DNA of 64,000 bases from JASHPR01 sp963833885 (GCA_963833885.1 CAWHZU010000026.1:62001-126000), one strand, 5' to 3'. Counted from the first letter of the stretch, positions 1 through 9,681 are shown. Notes: generated by a model not told the origin, from the sequence alone. Translations and numbers: made by a program.

Positions 1-884
1 TGCACGAGCACCCGGTCCATCGACGAGTAGACCTTGTCGAAGATCCAGCCCTTGGCCAGCGTCGCGCCCACCGGCACGAAGCCGCCGGACAGGGCCTTCG
101 CCACGGTGACGATGTCCGGCTCGACATCCTCGTACTGATAGGCGAAGAACCTGCCGGTCCGGCCCAGGCCGGTCTGCACCTCATCGCAGATCAGCAGCGC
201 GCCGTGGTCATGCAGCAGCTTGGCGGCCGCGGTGAGGAACCCGTCGGGCGGCATCCAGACGCCCTTGCCCTGAATCGGCTCGACGACGAGCGCCGCGACG
301 TCGCCCTTGCGCAGCTCGGCCTCGAGCGCGTCGGTGTCGCCGAGCGGGATCGCGACGTCCGGGAGCAGCGGGTCGAAGCCCTTGCGGAACTCCGCCGCAC
401 CGTTGACCGACAACGAGCCGGTGGTCAGGCCGTGGAAGGCGTGGCTGCAGAACAGAATCCGCTTCCTGCCCGTCGCGTACCGGGCGAACTTCAGCGCGGT
501 CTCGACCGCCTCGGTGCCGCTGTTGCCGAAGTACACGCGGTCGAACTCGGGCGCCTGGGCCAGCAGCCGCTCGGCGAGCAGGCCCGGCAGCAGCGCGCAG
601 TCGAACTGGACCATGCTGGGCAGCTCCGCGTCGAGCATGTCGTGCAACGCCTTGCGGACAACCGGGTGGTTGTGCCCCACCCCGAAGACGCCGAAGCCAG
701 CCAGGAAGTCGGCGTAACGGTTGCCGTCGCGGTCCCACAGGTAGGCGCCCTCGGCCCGCTCGTACACCTTGTCGAATCCGATGGCGTGCAGCATGCGGGG
801 CAGCTGCGGGTTCAGATACCGCGCGTGCAGGTCATAACCCTCCCCGCGCCGGGTGGCCAGGAGGGACGGCAAGTCAAATCCCAT
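1..884 (-). CDS. Class III (PLP-dependent) aminotransferase, C-terminus cut by window edge
   Basis: The reading frame opens at the ATG at 884 and is still open at base 1, so about 294 residues are visible and the C-terminal part is missing. It belongs to the acetylornithine/ornithine/4-aminobutyrate aminotransferase fold: an early FGVFGVGHNHP stretch, the NSGTEAVETALKFAR substrate/PLP segment, VVEPIQGKG, the ICDEVQTGLGRTG cofactor motif, and VAKALSGG, in which Lys at about residue 263 should form the Schiff base with PLP. The amino donor and acceptor cannot be told from sequence. Its start lies 8 bp beyond the stop of the F420-dependent oxidoreductase gene, so the two are probably co-transcribed. 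Confidence 0.9.
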   Translation of the reverse strand, partial: MGFDLPSLLATRRGEGYDLHARYLNPQLPRMLHAIGFDKVYERAEGAYLWDRDGNRYADFLAGFGVFGVGHNHPVVRKALHDMLDAELPSMVQFDCALLPGLLAERLLAQAPEFDRVYFGNSGTEAVETALKFARYATGRKRILFCSHAFHGLTTGSLSVNGAAEFRKGFDPLLPDVAIPLGDTDALEAELRKGDVAALVVEPIQGKGVWMPPDGFLTAAAKLLHDHGALLICDEVQTGLGRTGRFFAYQYEDVEPDIVTVAKALSGGFVPVGATLAKGWIFDKVYSSMDRVLV

Positions 885-891
885 CCCCGCA

Positions 892-1725
892 TCATCCCAG
901 GACGCTCAGCGCCCCGGCGAGCGGGGCCAGAATGCCCGGTTCCGCCCGATGCGGCAGGTTCATGATCGCTAGATCGACACCGGCGTCCCGGTAGGCGGCG
1001 GCCTGCTCGGCCGCGGCCTCGATGCCGTCGTCCAGCCGGACGTTGACCGAGCAGGTGATCTCCGCCGGATCGCGGCCGAGCCGCTCGCAGTGCTCGACCA
1101 GGGTCTCCTTGAGGCTGCGCCAGTCGTCGACGTTCTGGGCCAGCACGTTCCACTGCTGGGCCCAGCGGGCGGCGGTGCGCAGCGTCCTGGTCCGGCCACG
1201 GCCGCCGATGGTGACCGGCGGATGCGGCCGCTGCACCGGCTTGGGTTCGCAGCGCGCCTCCGTCAGGTGCACGTACCTGCCTTCGAAGTTGGTCGTGGTG
1301 TCGCTGAGCAGGCCGACGATCGCCTTGACGCCCTCGTCGAACCGGTCGAAGCGCTCGCGAAGCGGCGGCAGGTCGATGCCATAGGCATCGCACTCCATCT
1401 GGTTCCAGCCGGCGCCCAGGCCGATCTCCAGCCGTCCGTCCGAGATGATGTCCACGGTCGCGGCCATGTTGGCCAGCACCGCCGGATGCCGGTAGACCAT
1501 GCCGGTGACCTGGCAGCCGAGCCGGATCCTGCGGGTGGCCTGGCCCATCGCGGCCAGCATCGTCCAGCCCTCGAGGTTGGGCCCGGTGAGGTCGCCGGTC
1601 AGCGGGTAGAAGTGGTCCCAGTTCCACGCCGACTCGAACAGGCCGATCTCGTCGGCCGCCACCCACACATCGCGCATCTGCGCCCACGTCGTGTGCTCAG
1701 GCCTGGTCTTGATTGCGAAGCGCAC
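892..1725 (-). CDS. LLM-class F420-dependent oxidoreductase (Rv1855c-like)
   Basis: This 277-residue protein is a luciferase-like TIM-barrel oxidoreductase expected to use the deazaflavin F420. It matches the Rv1855c-type subgroup as I know it: ESAWNWDHFYP near residue 30, GCQVTGMVYRHPA, the LEIGLGAGWNQMECDAYG loop around residues 100-117, and PVTIGGRGRTRTLR further on. Length is normal for the family. The substrate is unknown. F420 is largely an actinobacterial and archaeal cofactor, which supports the taxonomic reading of the window. It is the first gene of a likely two-gene operon with the aminotransferase 8 bp downstream. Confidence 0.9.
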   Translation of the reverse strand: MRFAIKTRPEHTTWAQMRDVWVAADEIGLFESAWNWDHFYPLTGDLTGPNLEGWTMLAAMGQATRRIRLGCQVTGMVYRHPAVLANMAATVDIISDGRLEIGLGAGWNQMECDAYGIDLPPLRERFDRFDEGVKAIVGLLSDTTTNFEGRYVHLTEARCEPKPVQRPHPPVTIGGRGRTRTLRTAARWAQQWNVLAQNVDDWRSLKETLVEHCERLGRDPAEITCSVNVRLDDGIEAAAEQAAAYRDAGVDLAIMNLPHRAEPGILAPLAGALSVLG

Positions 1726-2259
1726 TGATCCTCCTCGTCGGCGTGCCGGTGCCCCGCCTCATGCCGAGAACCTACAGGGCATCCGTATAGAACCGTCCTA
1801 ACCAGCCTGGCGACGTCCACGCCGCATGACCTGACCGTCCACCCATCCGCTCAGGTTCACCTCCGGCCAGGCCGGATGGCTCTCCAGTTTGGCTCCCAGG
1901 GCTCCTGCTCTCTTGCAAACCGGGCCGCCGCATGCGCGAACGCACCCGGCGATCCTCGGTCACCCATCCGCACTACCGGAACGACAACCCGATGAACATC
2001 ATCCCCCGAGAAGATCTCCAGCACCGCCGGGTGGCCCGGCTTCGAGGAGCAGGTCGGCCACATCGCCTGGCTCTTCGGCGCCTGGAACGACCTCGGCTAT
2101 CCGAACCGCTGCCTTCGAGGGCGCGCACCGGCGAAGTGACGTGCGCCCGGCGGCTGGACGGTTGACATCGTCTGCCTGTCCGGCACGCCCGACCGTCAGA
2201 CGGGCAGTGGCTGAGGGTCCGCCAGCACGGATGGCGGGCGCAGATCGGTTCCCGCCTGC
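1726..2259. other. 534-bp gap with a possible coding remnant on the + strand
   Basis: No full gene is supported here. In one + frame, about 1990-2139 reads as GWPGFEEQVGHIAWLFGAWN followed by DLGYPN and a TGA at 2137-2139. This looks more protein-like than the surrounding frames, but it has no credible start and I recognise no family. It may be the tail of a decayed gene. The rest should hold the promoter of the F420 oxidoreductase gene, which starts at 1725, and the end of the ABC permease operon at 2260. Confidence 0.3.
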
Positions 2260-3315
2260 CTAGGTCGCCCGCCGTCGGACCAGCCAGACCGCTGAGGCGC
2301 CGAGGAGCACGGAGAGCACCAGCAGCCATGCACCCTCGATCCATTGGAACGGCCAGAACCAGCTGCCGGGCTGGTAGCTCGCCACCAGGCTGAAGCCGTG
2401 CGCCAGGAGGTAGTGAACGGGGTCGAAGTTTTGCGGAGTGGACGGGCCGGGTTGGAACACACCCGCAGTCACGACACGCACATCGACCGGACGGAGGGCG
2501 GTGCTCAGGGCGGGCAGGCCAGCGGGCTTGCCGTGCAGTGTCCACCATTGGCTGATGACCTGAGCGGGTGGCCCGATGTTCGGGTTCGTGGTCTTGAGCG
2601 CCGCCCGGTAGTGCGGGCGAAGGAGCAGCGCCGTCGCGAGTGCCAGTCCCGACCACGCGGCAAGCGTGGCGAACATCGCGGGCAGGACCCGGCGGATCAG
2701 TACGCCCGCGAGCGCGCCGATTGCGAATGCGGCGAGCGTCCAGGCGGCGAACGCGATGCCCCGCAGGTCGAAGAACAGCGAGTAGAGCGGGCTGTAGCCG
2801 TAGCCTTTCATGCCGAGGAGCGGTCCGTAGGCCCACGAGAACACGATGCTGAACGCCCCAGCTGCGACCGCCACCACCACGGCGAGCGACACGAGTTTCG
2901 CCGTAGCCCACCGTGTGCGACCGAAGCCCTGGGTGAACACGTAGCGGAATGTCCCAGTCTCGAAGACGCCCGCGAGTAGCGGTGCCCCCGCGAACGCACC
3001 GATGAGTGCCGGGACCGCCTGGAGCAGAGCCGTAACGATTCCCGCGGTGGCGGAGTAGTCGTCGGAGAAGTTGGTGGCGACCTGCTGACAGGCTCCTGAA
3101 CCTGCCGGCCGGCAGGCGGTGACCACGGCGTAGGCGTGGTGAAGCTGAACACCCTCGACGATCACGAGGATTGCCGCCGCCGCCATCAGCGCGAGGACAC
3201 CCGCGATCGCGAGCCGGTGCTGGCGCCAGATCACCCACGCCATCCGCCGCCACGGAACCCGATGTGATGAGACCTCCTCCCGACGAGGCACCGAAGACGT
3301 TGCAACCGTCGTCAC
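2260..3315 (-). CDS. ABC transporter permease, GntR-linked exporter
   Basis: The predicted 351-residue membrane protein starts at a GTG (3315-3313) that overlaps the TGA of the ATPase gene (GTGA), so translation is coupled; longer upstream starts would run deep into the ATPase gene. A first membrane segment (VLALMAAAAILVIV, near residue 40) is followed by an external Cys-containing loop, several further helices, a second large loop and a final helix before an RRR end. It is clearly paralogous to the permease at 46218-47198: both carry GAPL(L/V)A..FE.GTFR...TQ...RTRW and G.LAG.LIRR.LPAMF blocks. With the ATPase and YtrA-type repressor upstream it probably forms an exporter of an envelope-active compound or drug; the substrate is unknown. 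Confidence 0.85.
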   Translation of the reverse strand: MTTVATSSVPRREEVSSHRVPWRRMAWVIWRQHRLAIAGVLALMAAAAILVIVEGVQLHHAYAVVTACRPAGSGACQQVATNFSDDYSATAGIVTALLQAVPALIGAFAGAPLLAGVFETGTFRYVFTQGFGRTRWATAKLVSLAVVVAVAAGAFSIVFSWAYGPLLGMKGYGYSPLYSLFFDLRGIAFAAWTLAAFAIGALAGVLIRRVLPAMFATLAAWSGLALATALLLRPHYRAALKTTNPNIGPPAQVISQWWTLHGKPAGLPALSTALRPVDVRVVTAGVFQPGPSTPQNFDPVHYLLAHGFSLVASYQPGSWFWPFQWIEGAWLLVLSVLLGASAVWLVRRRAT

Positions 3316-4229
3316 TTCGTTCGCTCCTTCGTGCCGGGGGAATGTGTGCGCGCTGGGCCGGGCAGCGCCGCGGCGTCCGGCTCGCGCAGGTAGGCAAGGG
3401 TGAGCTCCTCGAGGGTGAGCGAATGTGCGTCCCATCCGGGCGGCATCGGCTCGCAGGTGGCATAGCCGCGGACGAGCACCTCGGCGAGCGGGGCGGCACA
3501 GCTGGCGTGCACGACGTCCCAGTGCTGCAGATGCCGTCCGGCCTGTGCTGCCGGGCCGGTGAGCACGCGATGGGTGGCGAGGAGATCGTTCACCTCCCCC
3601 GCGACCTGAACGCGCCCGCGTGAGACGAGCACGAGGTAGTCGGCGACCCGCTCGAGTTCTGCGAGGACGTGAGACGACAGCACCACCGAGACGCCGTCGT
3701 CCGCGACTGCCGTCATCACCGTTGCCATGAAGTCATGCCGGGCGAGTGGATCGAGCATCGCCATCGGCTCGTCGAGCACGAGCAGCTGCGGCCGCCGCGC
3801 CAGCGCCAGTGTCAGCGCGAGCTGGGCCTGCTGGCCGCCCGACATCTTCCCCGCCTTCTGCTCCAGGTCGATGCCGAGCTCGCCCAGGCGATGCTCGGCG
3901 TATCCCTGGTCGAAACGGAGATTGAGGTTGCGAGTCATGTGGATCAGGTCCGCCGCGGACAGGTTCTTGAACAGCGGCGTGTCCTGTGCCACGAACGCGA
4001 TCCCGTCGAGGGCCGGCAGAGAACCGGCGGCCAGCCCGCCGAGCACCGTCACCTCACCAGCGCTCGGCGTGGCAAGCCCGACCGCGAGATTCAGCAACGT
4101 CGACTTCCCGGCGCCGTTCGGCCCGACGAGCGCGACCACGTGCCCATCGGGGATCGCCAGCGTGCAGTCGCGCAGTGCCCTCGTCGAGCCGTAGGACTTG
4201 CCGAGGGCACGGGTCTCGATGACGTTCAT
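3312..4229 (-). CDS. ABC transporter ATP-binding protein, GntR-linked exporter
   Basis: This 305-residue protein is an ABC-type nucleotide-binding domain plus a C-terminal tail of about 90 residues. Visible motifs are Walker A GPNGAGKST (36-44), the Q-loop region FVAQDTP, the signature MSGGQ (about 129-133), Walker B LLVLDEP followed by a D-loop (MAMLDP), and the switch His in SSHVLAELE. Its ATG overlaps the GntR stop (ATGA) and its own stop overlaps the permease start, so all three genes are translationally coupled. The sequence is closely related to the frameshifted ATPase at 45465-46221 (shared FVAQDTP and SGGQ.AQLALTLA blocks). Confidence 0.95.
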   Translation of the reverse strand: MNVIETRALGKSYGSTRALRDCTLAIPDGHVVALVGPNGAGKSTLLNLAVGLATPSAGEVTVLGGLAAGSLPALDGIAFVAQDTPLFKNLSAADLIHMTRNLNLRFDQGYAEHRLGELGIDLEQKAGKMSGGQQAQLALTLALARRPQLLVLDEPMAMLDPLARHDFMATVMTAVADDGVSVVLSSHVLAELERVADYLVLVSRGRVQVAGEVNDLLATHRVLTGPAAQAGRHLQHWDVVHASCAAPLAEVLVRGYATCEPMPPGWDAHSLTLEELTLAYLREPDAAALPGPARTHSPGTKERTK

Positions 4230-4717
4230 GCCACGCCCGCCGCCTCGCCTCGCGCCGCGCCGCGCCGGTCGGCAGCACCCTCCCGGCGCTCACGGACATC
4301 CCGCAGCACGCTCGCGACGAGCGCCGTCATCGCGTCGTCGTCGAGCCCCGCTGCATCCGCGGATTCCACCCAGGAGACCAGAGAGCGCCGGAGCTCGGTG
4401 AGCTCGGGCAGCGCCACCTGTTTGAGCGTCGCCGCGATGAACGTCCCCTGGCCGGGACGCCCGACCGCGAGGCCCTTCGTCTCCAGCTCCCGGTACGCCT
4501 TCGAGACGGTGTTCGGATTGATCGCGAGCTTCGCAACGACATCCCGGACCTTCGGGAGCTGATCGCCCGGCGCGAGGTAGCCCAGACGCAGCGCGTGCTC
4601 GACCTGCTGGACGAGCTGCAAGTACGGCGGCACACCCGAGCCGAGCTCGAGGCGGAACTCCATAGGCGAGGCCCGCCGTTGAACATCCGGCTCGCTATCC
4701 CCCTGTCCTAGGACCAT
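4226..4717 (-). CDS. GntR-family transcriptional regulator, YtrA subfamily
   Basis: The 163-residue protein has an N-terminal winged helix (YLQLVQQVEHALRLGYLAPG, then LPKVRDVVAKLAINPNTVSK and the wing GLAVGRPGQGTFI) and only a short C-terminal tail, the layout of YtrA-type GntR repressors that regulate ABC transporters. The start at 4717 is preferred because a promoter -10 element ends 6 nt upstream, which fits a leaderless transcript; an internal ATG at 4663 would also give a complete domain. It leads an operon with the ATPase and permease and probably represses it through the inverted repeat overlapping its own start. Confidence 0.9.
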   Translation of the reverse strand: MVLGQGDSEPDVQRRASPMEFRLELGSGVPPYLQLVQQVEHALRLGYLAPGDQLPKVRDVVAKLAINPNTVSKAYRELETKGLAVGRPGQGTFIAATLKQVALPELTELRRSLVSWVESADAAGLDDDAMTALVASVLRDVRERREGAADRRGAARGEAAGVA

Positions 4718-4751
4718 AGGACAATAGTATAGCGCTGCGCGCTGCTGTCAA
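4705..4751 (-). promoter_or_regulatory. Promoter and operator of the GntR-ABC operon
   Basis: On the minus strand a TTGACA -35 (4746-4751) and a TACTAT -10 (4724-4729) are separated by 16 bp. The ATG at 4717 lies 6 nt past the -10, consistent with leaderless transcription. The inverted repeat GTCCTA-N6-TAGGAC (4705-4722) spans the start region and includes the palindrome GTCCTAGGAC (4705-4714), a good candidate operator for autoregulation by the GntR protein. Confidence 0.65.
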
Positions 4752-4957
4752 CCGCGCCTTCGGCGACCACACGCCACTGGCCGCGTTGGCGGTGGTTAGC
4801 CACCGTTCAGCATCGAATCGGCGGAAAAATAGACGGCGGGCGATCCGGTGCGCCCGCGTAGCCTGCTCATGCGCTGGCGGACTCGGCGTCAGCCTCGAGC
4901 GTTGCCACGTAGGCGGGCAGCGCCGAGAAGGTAACAGGCTCTCGTTACGCTTGCCTG

Positions 4958-7694
4958 GTGGGCAGGGACGCCGACCGCCAGTATGTGCCGGCGCCGATGC
5001 GCCGGGATGTCCGCCTGCTCGGCGATCTGCTCGGCGAGGTGTTGCGCGAGGCCGGCGGCCAGGAGCTGCTCGACGACGTGGAGCGGCTGCGGCACGCGGT
5101 CATCGCAGCACGACGCTCGGCCGACGACACCCTGCAGCAGATCAGCGACATGATCGCCGCCTGGCCGCTGGAGCGAGCCGAGGCCGTCGCCCACGCGTTC
5201 ACCGTCTACTTCCACCTCGCCAATCTGGCCGAGGAGCATCAGCGGGTCCGCACGCTGCGCGAGCGGGACACCGGCGAGCGCCCGGTGCGCGAATCGCTGG
5301 CCGAGGCGGTGGCCACCATACGGGCCCAGCACGGGGCCGGGCGCGTCTTCGACCTGCTCGCGGAGCTACGGGTGCACCCGGTCCTCACCGCCCACCCGAC
5401 CGAGGCCAGGCGCCGCGCGGTCACCGAGGCGCTGCGGCGCATCGGTGTGCTGCTGACCAGCCTGGACGACGAACGGCTCGGCGCCAGCGACCGCGCCGAG
5501 ATCCGGCGCAGGCTAAGGGAGGGGATCGACCTGCTGTGGCGGACGTCGGCACTGCGGGCCGTGGCCATGCAGCCGCTCGACGAGGTACGGGCCGCCATGA
5601 CCGCGTTCGACGAGACGCTGTTCCGCGTGGTCCCGGCTCTGTACCGGTCGCTGGACCGGGCGCTGAGCGGCCCGGCGTCCGGCCGCGTGGCCTCGGCGGC
5701 GCCGCCGTTCATCCGTTACGGCAGCTGGATCGGCGCGGACCGGGACGGGAACCCGTTCGTGACCGCCGAAATTACGAAGCAGGCGGCCGGTATCCAGGCC
5801 GAGCACGTGCTGCGCGCGCTGGAGAACGCGACCGAGCGGATCGGCCGGTCGCTGACCGTGCACGCCGGCGCGCAAACGGCCGGGCCGGACATGGCGAAGG
5901 CGATCGAGGCCGCGCGGGCCGGTCATCCGGACCTGATCGCCGAGATCGTGGGCCGCTCGCCGGAGGAGCCGTTCCGCGCGTACCTGCTGTACGCATCGCG
6001 CCGCCTGCGCGCCACTCGCGTTGCGGCGGGCGGGACTGAAACAGCGGGCGGGTCGGAGACAGCGGGCGGGTCGGAGACAGCGGGCGGGTCGGAGACAGCG
6101 GGCGAGCCCGGGACGGCCGGCCTCGCCTACCATGGCCCGGCCGAGTTCCTCGCCGACCTGCGCCTGGTGCAGCGGGAGCTCGCGAGCGCGGGCGCCGTCC
6201 GGCAGGCCTACGGCGAGCTGCAGCACCTGATCTGGCAGGCCGAGACGTTCGGGTTCCACCTCGCCGGGCTGGAGGTTCGCCAGCACAGCGCCGTGCACGC
6301 GCAGGCGCTCGGCGAGCTTGCGGACGAAGGCCCGGCATCGGAGCAGACCCGTGAGGTCATCGCGACGTTCCAGGCGATCGCCTGGCTCCAGGAGCGGTAC
6401 GGCACCGAAGCCTGCCGGCGCTACGTGGTCAGCTTCACCAGGTCCGCGGCGGACATCGCGGCCGTCTACGAACTGGCCGACATCGCGGTCACGGACGGAA
6501 GCGCGCCGGTCCTCGACGTCGTCCCGCTGTTCGAGAGCGGCGCCGACCTGGAGAACTCGACCCGGGTGCTCGACGACATGCTGCTGCTGGAGCCGGTCGC
6601 GGCGAGGCTCGCTGCCACCGGGCGGCAGCTGGAGGTCATGCTCGGCTACTCCGACTCGGCGAAGGAACTCGGCCCGGTCAGCGCGACCCTGCGGCTTTTC
6701 GCCGCGCAGCAGCGGCTGACCCGCTGGGCCGAGGTCAACGACGTCCGGCTGACCATGTTCCACGGCCGCGGCGGTGCGCTCGGGCGCGGCGGCGGGCCGG
6801 CCGGGCGCGCGGTGCTCGCGCAGCCGCCGGGCTCGGTGGGCGGCCGGTTCAAGGTGACCGAGCAGGGTGAAGTGATCTTCGCCAGGTACGGCAACCCGGT
6901 GATCGCGGAGCGGCACCTGGAACAGGTCGCGGCGGCCGTGCTGCTCACGTCCGCCTCGCCCCACCCCGAGGCCGATGAGCCAGCAGCCGAGCAGCCGTTC
7001 CGCCAGGTGGCCAGGCCTCGATACCGGCGCGCTCGCCGCGTTCCGGACCCTCATCGAGACCGACGGATTCGCCAAGTGGTTCGCGAGGATCAGCCCGCTG
7101 GGTGAGATCGGCGCGATGCGGATCGGGTCGCGGCCGGCCCGCAGGGGCGTGGCGGCCGCCGCCGGGCTCGAGGATCTGCGCGCGATCCCGTGGGTGTTCG
7201 CCTGGGCGCAGACGCGGGTGAACCTGCCTGGCTGGTTCGGGCTGGGCAGCGGGCTGGCGGCGGCCGGGGCCGGGGAGGCCGAGGATGGGCCGGAAAGCGG
7301 GCTGCCTGCCCTGCAGGAGGCCTACCGCAACTGGCCGCTGCTCGCCGTCCTGCTGGACAACGCCGAGATGAGCCTCGCCAAGACCGACCGCCGGATCGCG
7401 GCGCGGTACCTCGCGCTCGGCGGCCGGGAGGACCTGACCGCGATGGTCCTGGACGAGTACGACCTGACCAGGCGGCTCGTGCTGCGGGTGACCGGGCACG
7501 GCCGGCTGCTCGCCGACCGGAAGGTGCTGTCCCGCGCCGTCGCGCTGCGCGACCCCTACGTGGACGCGCTCTCGCTGCTGCAGCTTCGCGCGCTCACCGC
7601 GCTGCGCGGCGGGGCCGACGAGCGCGAGCGGCTGGAGCGGCTGCTGCTGCTCACCGCGGGCGGCATCGCGGCCGGCCTGCAGAACACTGGATGA
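4958..7694 (+). CDS. ppc: Phosphoenolpyruvate carboxylase, interrupted by a +1 frameshift near 7013
   Basis: PEP carboxylase makes oxaloacetate from PEP and bicarbonate to refill the TCA cycle. A GTG start at 4958 opens a frame containing LTAHPTEARRR (active-site His), GSWIGADRDGNPFVT, the MLGYSDSAKE motif, and MFHGRGG followed by GGRFKVTEQGEV. This frame leaves homology at about 7013 and ends at 7105. The remainder (LDTGALAAFRTLIETDGFAK, PWVFAWAQTR, the C-terminal KTDRRIA...YLAL block and the end LLLTAGGIAAGLQNTG) continues in the next frame to 7694. Removing one base gives 911 residues, the normal actinobacterial length. The break may be a sequencing insertion or a real lesion. An 18-bp tandem repeat sits at 6026-6097. 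The gene appears to stand alone, with a hairpin after it. Confidence 0.9.
6026..6097 (+). repeat. 18-bp tandem repeat inside ppc (4 copies)
   Basis: Four consecutive 18-bp units at 6026, 6044, 6062 and 6080 encode GG-T/S-ETA hexapeptides in frame. The last three units are identical and the first differs at a few bases. The insert lies in a region where PEP carboxylases vary in length, so it should be a tolerated loop. Identical units point to recent slippage. Confidence 0.85.
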
Positions 7695-7717
7695 GCCGGC
7701 CCGGTTTGGGCCGGGCT
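7694..7717 (+). terminator. GC-rich hairpin after ppc
   Basis: AGCCGGCCC (7694-7702) can pair with GGGCCGGGCT (7708-7717), with one bulged G, around a 5-nt loop, at the ppc stop codon. There is no U-run, as is usual for actinobacterial terminators, so function is inferred. Confidence 0.5.
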
Positions 7718-7757
7718 GATCGCGCTGCCGGAATGTGATCGCGGTAAGTTCGGGTCC

Positions 7758-8387
7758 GTGGCAAACGACTGGCGGGTAACGGTAACGCTGCACGACACTG
7801 CCCACGCCGGGCGGGTCCTCGAGTCAATGCACGAGCACGAGGTCGAAGACGACGTGCGTCGCCGGCTTGGCGGCCGGGTCGCGGTCAGCGCCGATGGCCC
7901 CAGCATCTTCCTGTACGCGGGCAGCGAGAACGGCGCGCACGAGGCGGACCAGGTGGTGCGGGAACTGACCGCGAAGCACGGTCTGTCCGCGGACTTCGCG
8001 CTCGACCGGTGGCATCCCGACGAGGAGGAGTGGGAGAACGCCGACGCCGCCACGCCGCGGACCGAGCAGGAGCGCGCCGCCGAGCACGAGCGGCTCGAGG
8101 AGGACGAGACCAGGGAGTCCCTGGCCACCGGAAAGGCCCAGTTTGAGGTGCGGGTCGAGCTGCCGTCGCACCACGAGGCGGTCCAGCTCGGCGACCGGCT
8201 CAAGACGGAGGGCCGTACGGTGATCCGGCGGTGGACGCTGCTGGTCCTCGGGGCCAACGACTCCGACGACGCAAACGCGCTGGCCGAGGTGATCAAACGG
8301 GAGGCCCCGGCGGACGCCAAGGTCGAGGTCCAGGAGCTCGGCCCGCTGATTCCGTTCGGGCGTATCGGGCCGATCCCGTACTGGTGA
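7758..8387 (+). CDS. Conserved hypothetical protein, two related halves
   Basis: A GTG start gives 209 residues with no signal peptide or membrane segment. I do not recognise a named domain. The N-terminal part (WRVTVTLHDTAHAGRVLESM) and the part near residue 133 (QFEVRVELPSHHEAVQLGDRL) look like two copies of the same alpha/beta unit, joined by a highly acidic, probably helical linker rich in Glu. The protein is likely cytosolic. Its TGA overlaps the GTG of the next gene (GTGA), so it is coupled to a trans-sulfuration enzyme, but no functional link can be read from the sequence. Confidence 0.75.
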   Translation: MANDWRVTVTLHDTAHAGRVLESMHEHEVEDDVRRRLGGRVAVSADGPSIFLYAGSENGAHEADQVVRELTAKHGLSADFALDRWHPDEEEWENADAATPRTEQERAAEHERLEEDETRESLATGKAQFEVRVELPSHHEAVQLGDRLKTEGRTVIRRWTLLVLGANDSDDANALAEVIKREAPADAKVEVQELGPLIPFGRIGPIPYW

Positions 8388-9559
8388 CGCACGTGAAACA
8401 GTCCGACGGGCAGTCGATGGAGACCCTGGCCGTCCACGGCGGGGAGCGCTGGCCAGGGCCGGAGGGCTCGGTGGTCTTCCCGATCTACCAGAGCACGGTG
8501 TTCGCGGTCGACCCCGGCACCGATTATCACGACATCCCCTACCTCAGGCTCAGCTCGACGCCGTCGCAGCGATATCTGCATGACAAGCTGGCCGCGATGG
8601 AGGGCGCCGAGGCTGCCGTCGCGACCGCCTCGGGCATGGCGGCGCTCACCGCGGCCCTGCTCAGCACGTTGCGCGCCGGAGATCACCTGCTCGCCGGCGA
8701 CTGCCTGTACGGCGGCACGCACGACTTCCTCACCGGCCACGCCGAGGAGCTCGGCTGGAGCTACAGCTTTGTCGACACCTGCCGCCCGGAAACGTGGGCG
8801 GCTGCCCGCACGCCGCGGACAAAGGCGTTCCTGGTGGAGACGATCACCAATCCGCTGGTGCGGGTCGGGCTGCTCGACGAGATCGCGGCTTTCGGGCGCC
8901 GGGAGGGCCTGGTCACGATCATCGACAACACGTTCGCGACCCCGGTAAACTTCCGGCCGCTTGCCGCCGGGTTCGACCTGTGCTTCCACAGCGCCACCAA
9001 GTACCTGAACGGCCACTCCGACCTGACCGCCGGCGCCGTCATGGGCAGCGAGGAGCTGATCGGCCGGGTGCGCAGGACACTGAACCACTACGGGGGCAGC
9101 CTGGACCCGCACGCCGGGTTCCTGCTCGCCCGCGGCATCAAGACCCTTGCCCTGCGGGTACAGGCGCACAACGAGAATGCGATGGCGCTGGCCACGTTCC
9201 TCGCGGAGCACCCGGGCGTCGCCGACGTGCACTATCCCGGGCTTGCCTCTCATCCCGATCGTGCGCACGCCGCCAGGCTGCTGTCGGGCTTCGGCGGGAT
9301 GCTGAGCCTGCGCCCTCGGGGCGGCGAGGCGGCGGCACAAGCGCTCCTCGACGCGGTGCGGCTGGCGTATCCGGCGGTGAGCCTCGGCGGCGTGGAAACG
9401 CTGATCACCCGGCCCGCCGTGACCACGCATGCCGGCATGCGGCCCGAGGACCGGGAACGCCTGGGCATCACCGCCGACCTGGTGCGGGTGAGCTGCGGCA
9501 TCGAAGGCCAGCAGGACCTGATCGCCGATTTCCGCCAGGCCCTGGCAACCATGCCCTGA
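8384..9559 (+). CDS. Cys/Met metabolism PLP enzyme (cystathionine gamma-synthase/lyase family)
   Basis: The protein (391 residues from the GTG at 8384) is a fold-type I PLP enzyme of the trans-sulfuration family. It shows ETLAVHGGE at the N-terminus, SGMAALTAALLSTLRAGDH, DNTFATPVN, and the PLP-binding SATKYLNGHSD with Lys at about residue 206. The region AVSLGGVETLITRPA matches the conserved SLGG.E(S/T)L..HP block, here with Arg-Pro replacing His-Pro. Gamma-synthase, gamma-lyase and methionine gamma-lyase cannot be separated by eye. The 8384 start is chosen because it overlaps the upstream stop; GTG at 8393 is an alternative. Confidence 0.85.
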   Translation: MTHVKQSDGQSMETLAVHGGERWPGPEGSVVFPIYQSTVFAVDPGTDYHDIPYLRLSSTPSQRYLHDKLAAMEGAEAAVATASGMAALTAALLSTLRAGDHLLAGDCLYGGTHDFLTGHAEELGWSYSFVDTCRPETWAAARTPRTKAFLVETITNPLVRVGLLDEIAAFGRREGLVTIIDNTFATPVNFRPLAAGFDLCFHSATKYLNGHSDLTAGAVMGSEELIGRVRRTLNHYGGSLDPHAGFLLARGIKTLALRVQAHNENAMALATFLAEHPGVADVHYPGLASHPDRAHAARLLSGFGGMLSLRPRGGEAAAQALLDAVRLAYPAVSLGGVETLITRPAVTTHAGMRPEDRERLGITADLVRVSCGIEGQQDLIADFRQALATMP

Positions 9560-9681
9560 ACGTTTGGTCAGCCCTGGATCGCCGGGCAATAGCGAGTAAC
9601 GCTTAGATTGCAGTCGAAACGGGTCATCGCGCCAGTTACCCTGCTGCCGCGGCACCGCCGGGCCCGATTGGAGGTCGTCAC

